In this document: positions 1 to 7,069 of the stretch, in pieces | Layout: each line of letters begins with the position of its first letter | How positions within the stretch are numbered: the stretch's first letter is position 1 | Origin: JBMYQA01 sp049600855 | Lineage (GTDB): Bacteria > Bacteroidota > Bacteroidia > Cytophagales > Flammeovirgaceae | Reading direction: 5' to 3' | Length of the DNA stretch: 11,821 nt | Assembly: GCA_049600855.1 (NCBI GenBank) | Contig: JBMYQA010000187.1 | Location: 1 to 11,821, forward strand | Translations under genes and position numbers: made by a program | The notes under the pieces: model-generated | The model's database searches: none | The model's input: only the letters and a program-made list of their open reading frames with translations | Told to the model about the DNA's origin: nothing

Positions 1-2
1 TA

Positions 3-1667
3 TTTACTTCCACGTATGCCAATCAATTTGTACCAAGTCCTGATGGGAAATGGTTGGCTTTCACCGAATTGTTTAAAGCGTACATCATGCCTATGCCGTA
101 TTCAGGTAAAACTTTTGAGCTCACGGCAAACAGCAAAGCATTACCCATCACACAAGTTGCTAGAGATGCAGGCATCAACATGCATTGGTCTGCTGATAGT
201 CAAAAGCTACATTGGACGTTAGGCGAAGAGTATTTCACAGATGCGTTAACCGAACGCTTCGAATTTTTGGCTGATGCGCCTGACCAACTTCCCCCAATGG
301 ATTCTGTCGGCGTTAAAGTCAATCTGGAATTGGATACAGATACTCCTGAGGGGCTTATTGCCTTTAAAGGTGCTCGAATCATTTCGATGAAAGGAGATGA
401 AGTAATTGAAAATGGGGTAATTGTTGTAGAAGGCAATCGCATTAAAGCCATCGGAGCAGCTGGGAGTGTTCCCATTCCTAAAAAAGCCAAAGTGATTGAC
501 GTTGCCGGCAAAACGATTATGCCCGGTATTATTGATGTACATGCACACTTGGGGAACTTCCGTTACGGCATTAGCCCGCAAAAGCAATGGCAGTACTATG
601 CTAACTTGGCCTATGGAGTGACGACCACCCACGATCCTTCCTCCAATACCGAGATGATTCTTTCCCATTCTGAGATGATTAAAGCTGGGCATATGGTTGG
701 TCCGCGGGTATACTCCACAGGCATCATTCTCTATGGAGCCGATGGCGATTTCAAAGCAGTGATTAATAATTTGGAAGATGCGCGTTCCGCATTACGAAGA
801 ACCAAGGCTTATGGTGCATTTTCTGTAAAGAGTTATAATCAACCTAGAAGGGAACAGCGGCAACAAGTGATTCAGGCTGCTCGTGAATTAGAGATGATGG
901 TCGTGCCTGAAGGGGGTTCTTTCTTTTTCCATAACATGTCTATGATTTTGGATGGTCATACGGGCATTGAACATAACATCCCCGTTGCACCAGTATTTAA
1001 AGATGTCCAAAGCTTGTGGGGAGCGAGCCAAACGGGATATACACCAACCTTAATTGTGAACTATGCAGGATTAAACGGAGAATACTATTGGTATCAAAAA
1101 ACCAATGTGTGGGAAAAAGAACGTTTATTGAGCTTCACGCCTAGAGGTTTGGTAGATGCACGTGCCCGTCATCGCACCATGGTGCCTGATCAAGAGTATG
1201 AAAATGGTCATATTTTGGTTTCCAAATCTTGTAAGGCCTTAGCGGATAAGGGCGTAAAAGTAAACTTAGGAGCGCATGGTCAACTACAGGGTTTGGGTGC
1301 GCATTGGGAATTATGGATGTTCGAACAAGGTGGGATGACTAATTTAGAAGCACTTCGAGCAGCAACTTTAAACGGTGCATTTTACCTCGGATTAGATGAT
1401 GACATTGGCTCATTAGAGGTTGGAAAGTTAGCTGATTTGATTGTATTGGATAAAAATCCCTTGGAAAATATTCGCAACACCGAATTTGTGAAGTACACCA
1501 TGATGAACGGTCGCCTTTATGATGCGGCCACATTAAATGAAATGGGTAACTACGATAAGAAGCGTAGCAAATTCTATTGGGAATTACCAAACTTCAACAC
1601 CAATTTCGAATGGCACGATGAAACCAACAGCTTTTCGACTCCTAAATGTGGCTGTGGCATTCATTAA
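3..1667 (+). CDS. PD40 propeller-amidohydrolase fusion, C-terminal part (5' end outside window)
   Basis: Metal-dependent hydrolase of the amidohydrolase superfamily, probably periplasmic and acting on a peptide-like or cyclic amide substrate; the substrate cannot be read from the sequence. The frame is open to the left edge, so the TTG at 54 is not the real start; 554 residues are visible. The first residues contain SPDGKWLAF, the signature of a PD40/TolB-like propeller blade, so an N-terminal propeller is inferred to the left. The amidohydrolase part begins near 360 and has the metal-binding HAH (540-548) after a GIID strand, a KSYN lysine (828) in the place of a bridging or carboxylated lysine, and histidines at 930, 957 and 972. 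The usual late metal-site aspartate region reads NLGAHGQLQG instead. The C-terminal GKLADLIVLDKNP segment is the classic closing beta-sandwich of this superfamily. The protein ends in an unusual Cys-Gly-Cys tail (KCGCGIH). Fused proteins of this type are usually about 1,000-1,100 residues, so roughly half is missing here. Confidence 0.9.
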   Translation, partial: FTSTYANQFVPSPDGKWLAFTELFKAYIMPMPYSGKTFELTANSKALPITQVARDAGINMHWSADSQKLHWTLGEEYFTDALTERFEFLADAPDQLPPMDSVGVKVNLELDTDTPEGLIAFKGARIISMKGDEVIENGVIVVEGNRIKAIGAAGSVPIPKKAKVIDVAGKTIMPGIIDVHAHLGNFRYGISPQKQWQYYANLAYGVTTTHDPSSNTEMILSHSEMIKAGHMVGPRVYSTGIILYGADGDFKAVINNLEDARSALRRTKAYGAFSVKSYNQPRREQRQQVIQAARELEMMVVPEGGSFFFHNMSMILDGHTGIEHNIPVAPVFKDVQSLWGASQTGYTPTLIVNYAGLNGEYYWYQKTNVWEKERLLSFTPRGLVDARARHRTMVPDQEYENGHILVSKSCKALADKGVKVNLGAHGQLQGLGAHWELWMFEQGGMTNLEALRAATLNGAFYLGLDDDIGSLEVGKLADLIVLDKNPLENIRNTEFVKYTMMNGRLYDAATLNEMGNYDKKRSKFYWELPNFNTNFEWHDETNSFSTPKCGCGIH

Positions 1668-1680
1668 GCCCATTTAGTTT

Positions 1681-1735
1681 AAGTTGTTCGTGGAAAGCAC
1701 TTACTCTACGAACAACTTTTAACATAGTGCTTTCC
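1681..1735. repeat. Two interleaved perfect inverted repeats after the amidohydrolase
   Basis: Arm A (aagttgttcgt, 1681-1691) pairs perfectly with 1708-1718. Arm B (ggaaagcact, 1692-1701) pairs perfectly with 1726-1735. The order is A-B-A'-B', so the hairpins interleave instead of nesting. A and B touch with no spacer, so a full pseudoknot would be strained and two mutually exclusive hairpins are more likely. Hairpin A is followed by TTTT (1717-1720) and could end transcription of the upstream + gene. Confidence 0.6.
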
Positions 1736-1740
1736 CTAAA

Positions 1741-1770
1741 AAAATAAGCAGTGGTCTCCCACTGCTTTTA
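1741..1770. terminator. Bidirectional rho-independent terminator between convergent genes
   Basis: A perfect 9-bp stem (aagcagtgg 1746-1754 with ccactgctt 1759-1767) closes a 4-base loop. It is flanked by an A-run on the left and TTTTA on the right, so it can act on both strands. It lies between the stop of the amidohydrolase (1667) and the stop of the convergent minus-strand gene (1802), which fits a shared terminator. Confidence 0.75.
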
Positions 1771-1801
1771 TATTATGCATAGCTCAAGTAAATACAAAAT
1801 G

Positions 1802-2536
1802 CTATTCCATCGGCATATCTAAGTGCATGGGTTTAATGTAGCCACAAATTTCATATTTATTCGTGTTCCCGATTTTCTTCAACACAATTTGGCTGGCCTT
1901 GTTGCTTAACACCGAATGGATTTGCCCTACCGAAAGTGGTTTATTTAATTGGTATGTGCCAATGTATGAATCAATGTTTCTCCACTTTAAATCACTTGGA
2001 TAGCTTAAGGCAATGGCACTTTTGAAGACATAAGGATACACTTTATTAAAATCTGGACTTAATGTACCTACAATGTATTCGCCTTCCTGTAACGTAGAAG
2101 CATCTACATGCGTAAAATCTTTCAAATTGATTAATCCCGATACGCTTGCCTCACTGCGCTCATTAATATTTAATCGCTTTCGGCTATAGCCCATTAATTT
2201 TGGAATTCCTGTATTATGATCAATATTGAAGAACAAACGTAAGTTTTGATTGTTCTTCATCCAATCGTGAATCCAATTCTCATACTTTATTTTGAGGAAG
2301 AATTTATTCACTTTATCAGGAGAAAAGTTACTGATTACATCGTTCAGGCAATAGACTGTTGGGGGCTTGCTATCTTTTCTAAAATTAAAATCTTTGTCTA
2401 ATTCAGCTGAAATAATCGTATGCGATTTCAAATACCTCTCGTTTGCAGGATCATCAAAATCGATCAAATCGTCTGGATCTGCGTTTACTGCAATGGGTAA
2501 GATGAATGCGATGATAATTATTAAATACTTAGCCAT
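1802..2536 (-). CDS. Secreted protein of unknown function
   Basis: A 244-residue protein that I do not recognise. It opens with a clear Sec signal peptide: Lys3, a hydrophobic run at residues 5-17, and a likely signal peptidase I site after VNA (residue 19). There is no lipobox cysteine, so a soluble periplasmic or exported protein is expected. The mature part is mixed alpha/beta, rich in Lys, Asn and Asp, with only two cysteines (C63 and C231), which could form one disulfide. It has no second membrane segment and no catalytic motif I can name. It stands alone, convergent with the amidohydrolase and followed by a shared terminator. The ATG at 2536 is the natural start because the signal peptide begins there. 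No good promoter or ribosome binding site is visible upstream. Confidence 0.75.
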   Translation of the reverse strand: MAKYLIIIIAFILPIAVNADPDDLIDFDDPANERYLKSHTIISAELDKDFNFRKDSKPPTVYCLNDVISNFSPDKVNKFFLKIKYENWIHDWMKNNQNLRLFFNIDHNTGIPKLMGYSRKRLNINERSEASVSGLINLKDFTHVDASTLQEGEYIVGTLSPDFNKVYPYVFKSAIALSYPSDLKWRNIDSYIGTYQLNKPLSVGQIHSVLSNKASQIVLKKIGNTNKYEICGYIKPMHLDMPME

Positions 2537-3333
2537 AATGAGAATGCATTAAATTTTGAGCGTAAGCTCATAAAACTTGTTTTTTAATTGGCCTTAGCCA
2601 ACAATTTCCGCTTTACCTTGTTCTTCCACCTTGGAAGCTAAATTTGGCTTAATGTAAATGCTGCTTTATCAGATTATTTGGTTTATCCGCAAGTTTTAGT
2701 AATGGGTAGGCTACGTAAGTTTGGTCTTTTTCATTAGTGTTTTACGCACATTCAAACAAAAAGTTACATCAAAATGTAAAATGTAATTAATTGCCTATTC
2801 TGCGAGGCATAAAACAGTAGTTTGATGAAATCCCACAAATTAGTTTGGCAACTGTTATGGTACAAAAATAATACATTTATAGTTAAAACTGCTAAAAACA
2901 GCCTTCACATGGTATAATTTTTACGATTTAATCGTTTGCGTATACACATCGGTTAGCTGCACTTTTCTGATCTTATAACGATAGAATCAGGGATTATTTT
3001 AAATTAACTGAGGAAAGTTAATCGTTATTTGACTAAAATTTCACATTTCCTACACCTCCAGAATCATAACAACACGCATACCGTTCAGGCTTCATTTAAT
3101 CAAAGGTTTTCGCCTCGATGATGTACTACTATTTTCTATCTTGTACCACACTTCAATTGAAACATTCGATTGAAACAAATGTTGTACACTTGAGTTAGGT
3201 GTTTTACCTAAGAGCCTATTTGAACTTTTTCTTTCGGCTAAACAAAAAAATCAAACAGTCTCTAAGCTGCATCATGCTTTAACTTGGTTAATTTAACCGA
3301 TGATGTACGTTGTGATTCATAAGCTATTTCCAA
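2537..3333. other. 797-base gene-free AT-rich region
   Basis: No open frame of useful length on either strand and no tRNA-like or rRNA-like segment. It holds small inverted repeats (tgagc/gctca at 2557-2570, ttggc/gccaa at 2588-2601, attaact/agttaat at 3003-3022, ttaggt/acctaa at 3195-3211, ggtta/taacc at 3286-3298). It also holds two direct repeats: attgaaaca at 3156-3164 and 3169-3177, and cgatgatgtac at 3116-3126 and 3298-3308. A larger imperfect inverted repeat is listed separately. TAAGTTTG at 2716-2723 (+) and TATTTTTG at 2863-2870 (-) match the Bacteroidota -7 consensus, but neither has a convincing -33 element. The stretch may be a decayed gene or element, or long untranslated leaders. 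Confidence 0.5.
3208..3266. repeat. Imperfect 23-bp inverted repeat, MITE-like or hairpin
   Basis: The left arm (3208-3230) and right arm (3244-3266) match at about 18 of 23 positions when one is reverse-complemented, with a 13-base spacer. The arms read roughly CTTAGAGACTGTTTGA followed by a T-run toward the centre. This resembles terminal inverted repeats of some insertion sequences, but no transposase is present. It could be a small non-autonomous element, a scar of one, or simply a transcript hairpin about 70 bases before the hydrolase gene. Confidence 0.4.
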
Positions 3334-4122
3334 ATGATTAATGCAAAATATACACTTGGGGCACTGATGAGTATTCCATTACTTCCTTTATTATATGTTC
3401 AAGGAAAACGGATACGCGCCTCGATTCCCGATTTGCCCGAAGCCATCAACCCTGAAGGTAAAGTAGACCTCAATGCTGCACAGACTATACAGGTATTAAC
3501 CGTTGGGGAAAGTACGATTGCAGGTGTAGGCGTTGAAACGCATCAAGAAGGGTTTTCGGGGACATTGGCTCACACATTAGCCCATAAATTGCAAAAAAAT
3601 GTCCATTGGAAAGTGTACGCAAAAAGTGGCTATACCGCTCAGGATGTAAAAAATCGGATTACTCCTACCATTCAAGAAGAAGCGGTAGATTTGATGGTGA
3701 TTGGCTTGGGTGGAAATGATGCATTTAAGCTCAATCACCCAAAACGTTGGCGTTCACAAGTTAACGCGCTAGTTCAGGCCATTAGAGAAAAGTACCCACA
3801 AACGCCCATAGTTTTCAATAATATGCCACCCATTAAAACATTTCCTGCTTTTACACCTTCCATCAAATTTGTCATTGGGAATTTAGTAGAAATCTTGGGC
3901 AAGGAACTTGAGCTACTTTGTCATACACTCCCAAATGTACATTATCATTCTAGAGTCATCACCTTAGAAGATTGGATCCATCGGCTTCAGGTCAATGCTG
4001 AACCCAAGGACTTTTACAGTGATGGGGTACATCCTTCTAAATTGGCTTATCAAATATGGGCTAGGGATATGGTAAATTTTATGATGGAAAATGAGGTATT
4101 TCAACATCAGGATGCTGATTGA
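3334..4122 (+). CDS. SGNH/GDSL-family hydrolase (membrane-anchored esterase/lipase-like)
   Basis: A 262-residue serine esterase of the SGNH hydrolase fold. The family blocks are in order: block I VGESTIAG with nucleophile Ser60 (GES in place of GDS), a glycine in SGYTA near residue 99 (block II), GGND at 126-129 with the oxyanion Asn128 (block III), and SDGVHPS with the catalytic pair Asp230 and His233 (block V). Residues 5-22 are a hydrophobic segment without a clear cleavage site, so the protein is probably tethered to the inner membrane with its catalytic domain in the periplasm. The substrate is unknown; family members deacylate lipids, sugars or thioesters. The length is normal for the family. 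The start ATG at 3334 lacks a Shine-Dalgarno sequence; an internal ATG at 3367 would cut into the hydrophobic segment and is less likely. Its 3' end overlaps the convergent membrane-protein gene by 16 bases. Confidence 0.88.
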   Translation: MINAKYTLGALMSIPLLPLLYVQGKRIRASIPDLPEAINPEGKVDLNAAQTIQVLTVGESTIAGVGVETHQEGFSGTLAHTLAHKLQKNVHWKVYAKSGYTAQDVKNRITPTIQEEAVDLMVIGLGGNDAFKLNHPKRWRSQVNALVQAIREKYPQTPIVFNNMPPIKTFPAFTPSIKFVIGNLVEILGKELELLCHTLPNVHYHSRVITLEDWIHRLQVNAEPKDFYSDGVHPSKLAYQIWARDMVNFMMENEVFQHQDAD

Positions 4123-4637
4123 TTTACCTTTATTCCCCATTTTCTACCCACGATTAACGCGACTCCTAGTAAGGATAAAACGAATACAACCTGAAATGAT
4201 TCTATCCCTACGGCTAACCAATGAGTCGTTACATCGGGGGGAGTAACAGTTGGGATTTCTTTAAGCGCACTTAATGGTGGGTAAGCAACCCAACCGCCTG
4301 TTGCCTCCTCTGGTGGTAAAAATAAGCTCAGAAACTCTGCTAATAAGGGATGCAATATGGCCAATAAACTTGTTGTGATCAGCAGAATCCAGTTTGCCAA
4401 TTGATTTTTAAAACGGGTGAATAATTGACGCAGTAAATAGATGAAGTAAACAACAAATAGGAAAATGGGAACGACAAACTTTTGAATGGATAATATAATA
4501 GTTGCATCGTTCAGCGCAAACTCCCAACCATTGCTAAAAAAGTCATCTATACCAAATTGCACAACGAATATGATGAGGGTAAGGATAAAGAGTCCCACAA
4601 GTATGAAGGCTTCTAGTTTAACAGTTGAATTTCTCAT
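4107..4637 (-). CDS. Four-helix membrane protein with haem-copper-oxidase subunit I-like motif
   Basis: A 176-residue integral membrane protein with predicted helices near residues 10-30, 52-72, 82-108 and 139-164, and a basic C-terminus. Between helices 3 and 4 it carries GGWVAYPPLSAL (114-125), which closely matches the GW-x-x-YPPLS signature of subunit I of haem-copper oxidases (CyoB/CtaD type). The helix that follows is positioned like the next oxidase helix. A weaker likeness to the oxidase HDTYFVV segment is seen at NDATIIL (43-49), just before helix 2. The protein is far too short for an oxidase and lacks the canonical set of haem and copper histidines (the visible ones are H96 and H139), so it is unlikely to be a working oxidase. 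It may be an assembly factor, an accessory subunit or a divergent relative. No oxidase genes lie nearby. It is transcribed divergently from the oxygenase gene, with a palindrome between them. Confidence 0.72.
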   Translation of the reverse strand: MRNSTVKLEAFILVGLFILTLIIFVVQFGIDDFFSNGWEFALNDATIILSIQKFVVPIFLFVVYFIYLLRQLFTRFKNQLANWILLITTSLLAILHPLLAEFLSLFLPPEEATGGWVAYPPLSALKEIPTVTPPDVTTHWLAVGIESFQVVFVLSLLGVALIVGRKWGIKVNQSAS

Positions 4638-4666
4638 GGAATATGAAGTTGATAAATTAATTGTGC

Positions 4667-4687
4667 CATAAATATCGCATATTTATG
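4667..4687. promoter_or_regulatory. 21-bp palindrome in divergent spacer (operator candidate)
   Basis: Arms cataaatat (4667-4675) and atatttatg (4679-4687) are perfectly complementary around a 3-base centre, cgc. It lies in the 69-base spacer between the divergent membrane-protein gene (start 4637) and the oxygenase gene (start 4707). This position suits a dimeric repressor controlling both genes. No regulator gene is adjacent, so the factor is unknown. Confidence 0.45.
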
Positions 4688-4706
4688 CAGAACAGAAAAC
4701 AGAGCG

Positions 4707-5261
4707 ATGAAACTTAACCAACTTACACCTGCTATTTGGACAATAAGCCATTTCCTGTCTCCACAAGAATGTGATGAGCTCATCTACATGAGTGAGCTAT
4801 CGGGTTACGAAGAAGCCAAAGTCAGTTTTACCAGCGGTGCAAAAATAATGAAAGGGCTTCGCAATAATGAACGGATTTTGTTTAAAGATGAAGTATTGGC
4901 ACAAAAACTCTGGGCTAAATTAGAAACGTTTTGCCCTACTCATCTGGACAACTCCCAAGCAATTGGCCTCAATGAGCAATTTCGATTTTATAAATACGAA
5001 GGAGGACAACGTTTCAAAAAACACATCGATGGGCGATTCAAAAGAAATGAATTGGAAGAAAGTAGAATCACCTTTATGGTTTACCTCAATGACCAGTATG
5101 AAGGAGGCAAAACCTCATTTGACGAAATTAGCATTTCGCCCCAACAAGGCTTGGCACTTTGTTTCATCCACGAGCTAAAACATGAAGGAAGCCCAGTAAC
5201 CTCAGGAATCAAATATGTGTTGCGCTCAGATGTGATGTATCGTAAGATTCAAGAGAAGTAA
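4707..5261 (+). CDS. 2OG-Fe(II) oxygenase, prolyl 4-hydroxylase-like
   Basis: A 184-residue cytoplasmic non-haem iron dioxygenase of the P4Hc type. It would use O2 and 2-oxoglutarate to hydroxylate a protein or peptide side chain, giving succinate and CO2; the substrate is not known. The iron triad is complete: His106 and Asp108 in KHIDGRF and distal His159 in KHEGSPV. Lys169 in SGIKYVLRSD is the expected anchor for the 2-oxoglutarate carboxylate. The double-stranded beta-helix core runs from about residue 88 to 178, preceded by the usual helical N-terminus. YNKY-like FRFYKYEGGQ (92-101) is typical of bacterial members. The length is normal. There is no signal peptide. It is the first gene of a + strand cluster, 30 bases before cinA, so co-transcription is likely but a functional link is not obvious. 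Confidence 0.88.
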   Translation: MKLNQLTPAIWTISHFLSPQECDELIYMSELSGYEEAKVSFTSGAKIMKGLRNNERILFKDEVLAQKLWAKLETFCPTHLDNSQAIGLNEQFRFYKYEGGQRFKKHIDGRFKRNELEESRITFMVYLNDQYEGGKTSFDEISISPQQGLALCFIHELKHEGSPVTSGIKYVLRSDVMYRKIQEK

Positions 5262-5291
5262 TTATCTTAGCATTCTAATAAATCCCAAACT

Positions 5292-6542
5292 ATGAAACCT
5301 ATTCTAGCAGAAATCATTACCATAGGAGACGAAATCCTTTACGGCCACATTGTAGATACCAACTCTCAGTGGTTGAGTGCAGAATTAGACAAAGCAGGTA
5401 TCAGAACACACCGCAAAATTGCAATTAGTGACCGCGAAGAAGAAATTTTAGCGGCACTCGGCGAATCTGCTAGTCGTGCAGACATTATCATCACCACAGG
5501 AGGTTTGGGACCAACCAAAGACGACATTACCAAATATACCTTTGCAAAATTCTTTGGCGTAGAACTCACTTACCGTCAGGAAGTGATGGATAATATTGCC
5601 AGCTTATTTAAAGCGCGTGGTCGTGAACTCAATGAATTGAATAAGGCTCAGGCAGATATTCCTGAAAATGGCGAAGTGATTACCAATACCATTGGTACAG
5701 CAGCAGGCATGTGGTTTCAGAAAGATGGAAAAGTATTTGTCTCCATGCCAGGTGTTCCGCATGAAATGAAGAAAATGATGGCTGAGGTAGCCATACCGCG
5801 CATGCAAGAGGTATTTCATACGCCTAATATTTACCACAAAATGGTCAAAACCATTGCAGTGCCCGAATCCAAACTGGCTCATATCTTGGAAGATTGGGAG
5901 GCCAACCTGCCCGAACAAATCAAGCTCGCCTATTTACCAAGAATGGGACAAGTGCGTTTAAGACTCACTGCTGTTGGTATGGATTTGGACGAATTGAAAA
6001 AGCTAGTGGATATCGAAATTGGGAAACTCCATCCGCTCATTGGTAAATACATTTATGCGTATGATCATGAGGAAGTTGAGCATACCGTTGGCAAGTTACT
6101 GCAAGCACAAGGTAAAAAAATGGCTTCTGCCGAAAGCTGTACAGGCGGATTAATTGCGGATAAGATCACTAATATTCCCGGTTGCTCAGCATACTTCATG
6201 GGCGGCATAGTCGCTTACAGCAATGAAGTGAAACAACATCAACTAGGCGTACAAGAAGAAACCTTAAAAATACATGGCGCTGTAAGTGAGCAAACGGCCA
6301 AAGAAATGGCTGAAAATGCCCGAATAAAATATGGTGCTGATTTTGGCATTGCTACTACAGGAATTGCTGGTCCAGGAGGTGCCACGCCCAACAAGCCTGT
6401 AGGTACCATTTGGATTGGTTATTCTGATGAACATGAAACCATTGCCAAACACTATCAACTCACACACGATCGGATGTTAAATGTTAATTTCACCTACAAC
6501 TTAGCAATGAACTTGTTACGAAGAAAATTAATGGGTGTGTAG
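5292..6542 (+). CDS. cinA: CinA: ADP-ribose pyrophosphatase / nicotinamide mononucleotide deamidase
   Basis: A full-length two-domain CinA (416 residues, the normal size). The N-terminal MoCF-like/COG1058 domain (about 1-170) shows the opening IITIGDEIL and the nucleotide-site loop TGGLGPTKDD (69-78). This domain cleaves ADP-ribose and related dinucleotides in characterised homologues. A linker region (about 180-255) leads to the C-terminal PncC domain (about 260-415), with ASAESCTGG around the catalytic Ser282 and TGIAGPGG (356-363). That domain hydrolyses nicotinamide mononucleotide to nicotinate mononucleotide and recycles pyridine nucleotides in the cytoplasm. The name comes from competence induction in Streptococcus and does not imply competence here. 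It lies 30 bases after the oxygenase and 18 bases before the lipoprotein gene, so the three may share a transcript. Confidence 0.97.
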   Translation: MKPILAEIITIGDEILYGHIVDTNSQWLSAELDKAGIRTHRKIAISDREEEILAALGESASRADIIITTGGLGPTKDDITKYTFAKFFGVELTYRQEVMDNIASLFKARGRELNELNKAQADIPENGEVITNTIGTAAGMWFQKDGKVFVSMPGVPHEMKKMMAEVAIPRMQEVFHTPNIYHKMVKTIAVPESKLAHILEDWEANLPEQIKLAYLPRMGQVRLRLTAVGMDLDELKKLVDIEIGKLHPLIGKYIYAYDHEEVEHTVGKLLQAQGKKMASAESCTGGLIADKITNIPGCSAYFMGGIVAYSNEVKQHQLGVQEETLKIHGAVSEQTAKEMAENARIKYGADFGIATTGIAGPGGATPNKPVGTIWIGYSDEHETIAKHYQLTHDRMLNVNFTYNLAMNLLRRKLMGV

Positions 6543-6560
6543 GTATAAATCGCTAAGGTT

Positions 6561-7019
6561 ATGGAAAACAAGAGACTGAATGTGTTATTGGCATTTGTTC
6601 TACTAGTTGCACTTCAATCGTGTGGCGAAGAGATTGCCCGTTTGCCCATCAATCAACTTGCAAGTGAAGCCGATCCAGCAGCGCAAGAAGTTACTCTCGA
6701 TTTACAAGAAGGTGACGAGGTTTTCTTTTGGTCAGACATGGAGTTGGAATATGAAGGTGATCTTACTCTGCGTTTCCATGTACACATCAATAAGAATGGT
6801 GGCAACTACAAGTCTCTGGAAATCAATCCATTTGAAAAAAGCCTGACCGTTGGAGAAGTAAAAACTAGCATTGGTGATCAGACTTCTTGGAGTTTTACGG
6901 GCAAAAACTCCCACATCAAAATTGAGGAAGATGCGAGTTATACTTTTCGATCTTATCTAATTGCCTCAGAAAGTGATAATTTGAAACTCCATAAAGCCGA
7001 ATTGGTGTTGAAGAAATAA
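6561..7019 (+). CDS. Small lipoprotein of unknown function
   Basis: A 152-residue lipoprotein. The signal peptide has Lys4 and Arg5, a hydrophobic core (residues 7-18) and the lipobox LQSC with acceptor Cys21. The residues after the cysteine are Gly-Glu-Glu, and acidic residues right after the lipidated cysteine recall the surface-export signal known in Bacteroidota, so display on the outer face is possible but not shown. The mature part alternates hydrophobic and polar residues (for example LTLRFHVHI), suggesting an all-beta sandwich. I recognise no family. The ATG lies just after an AAGG-like purine stretch (6556-6559), and the gene follows cinA by 18 bases. Its stop codon abuts the A-run of the terminator that serves the convergent operon. 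Confidence 0.82.
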   Translation: MENKRLNVLLAFVLLVALQSCGEEIARLPINQLASEADPAAQEVTLDLQEGDEVFFWSDMELEYEGDLTLRFHVHINKNGGNYKSLEINPFEKSLTVGEVKTSIGDQTSWSFTGKNSHIKIEEDASYTFRSYLIASESDNLKLHKAELVLKK

Positions 7020-7052
7020 AAAAACAGCCTTCCCAAAATTCAGGAAGGCTGT
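7018..7052 (-). terminator. Rho-independent terminator of the ALDH-DUF779 operon
   Basis: A perfect 10-bp stem (acagccttcc 7024-7033 with ggaaggctgt 7043-7052) is followed, on the minus strand, by a run of seven Ts (the A-run at 7018-7024). It lies 17 bases past the DUF779 stop codon. On the + strand the stem is followed only by caagtgttct, so it would be a poor terminator for the lipoprotein transcript. Confidence 0.8.
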
Positions 7053-7069
7053 CAAGTGTTCTAGCTTTG

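Noticed and set aside
246..692. 148-codon minus-strand open frame opposite the amidohydrolase
   Set aside because: Antisense shadow of a real coding region; no recognisable motif.
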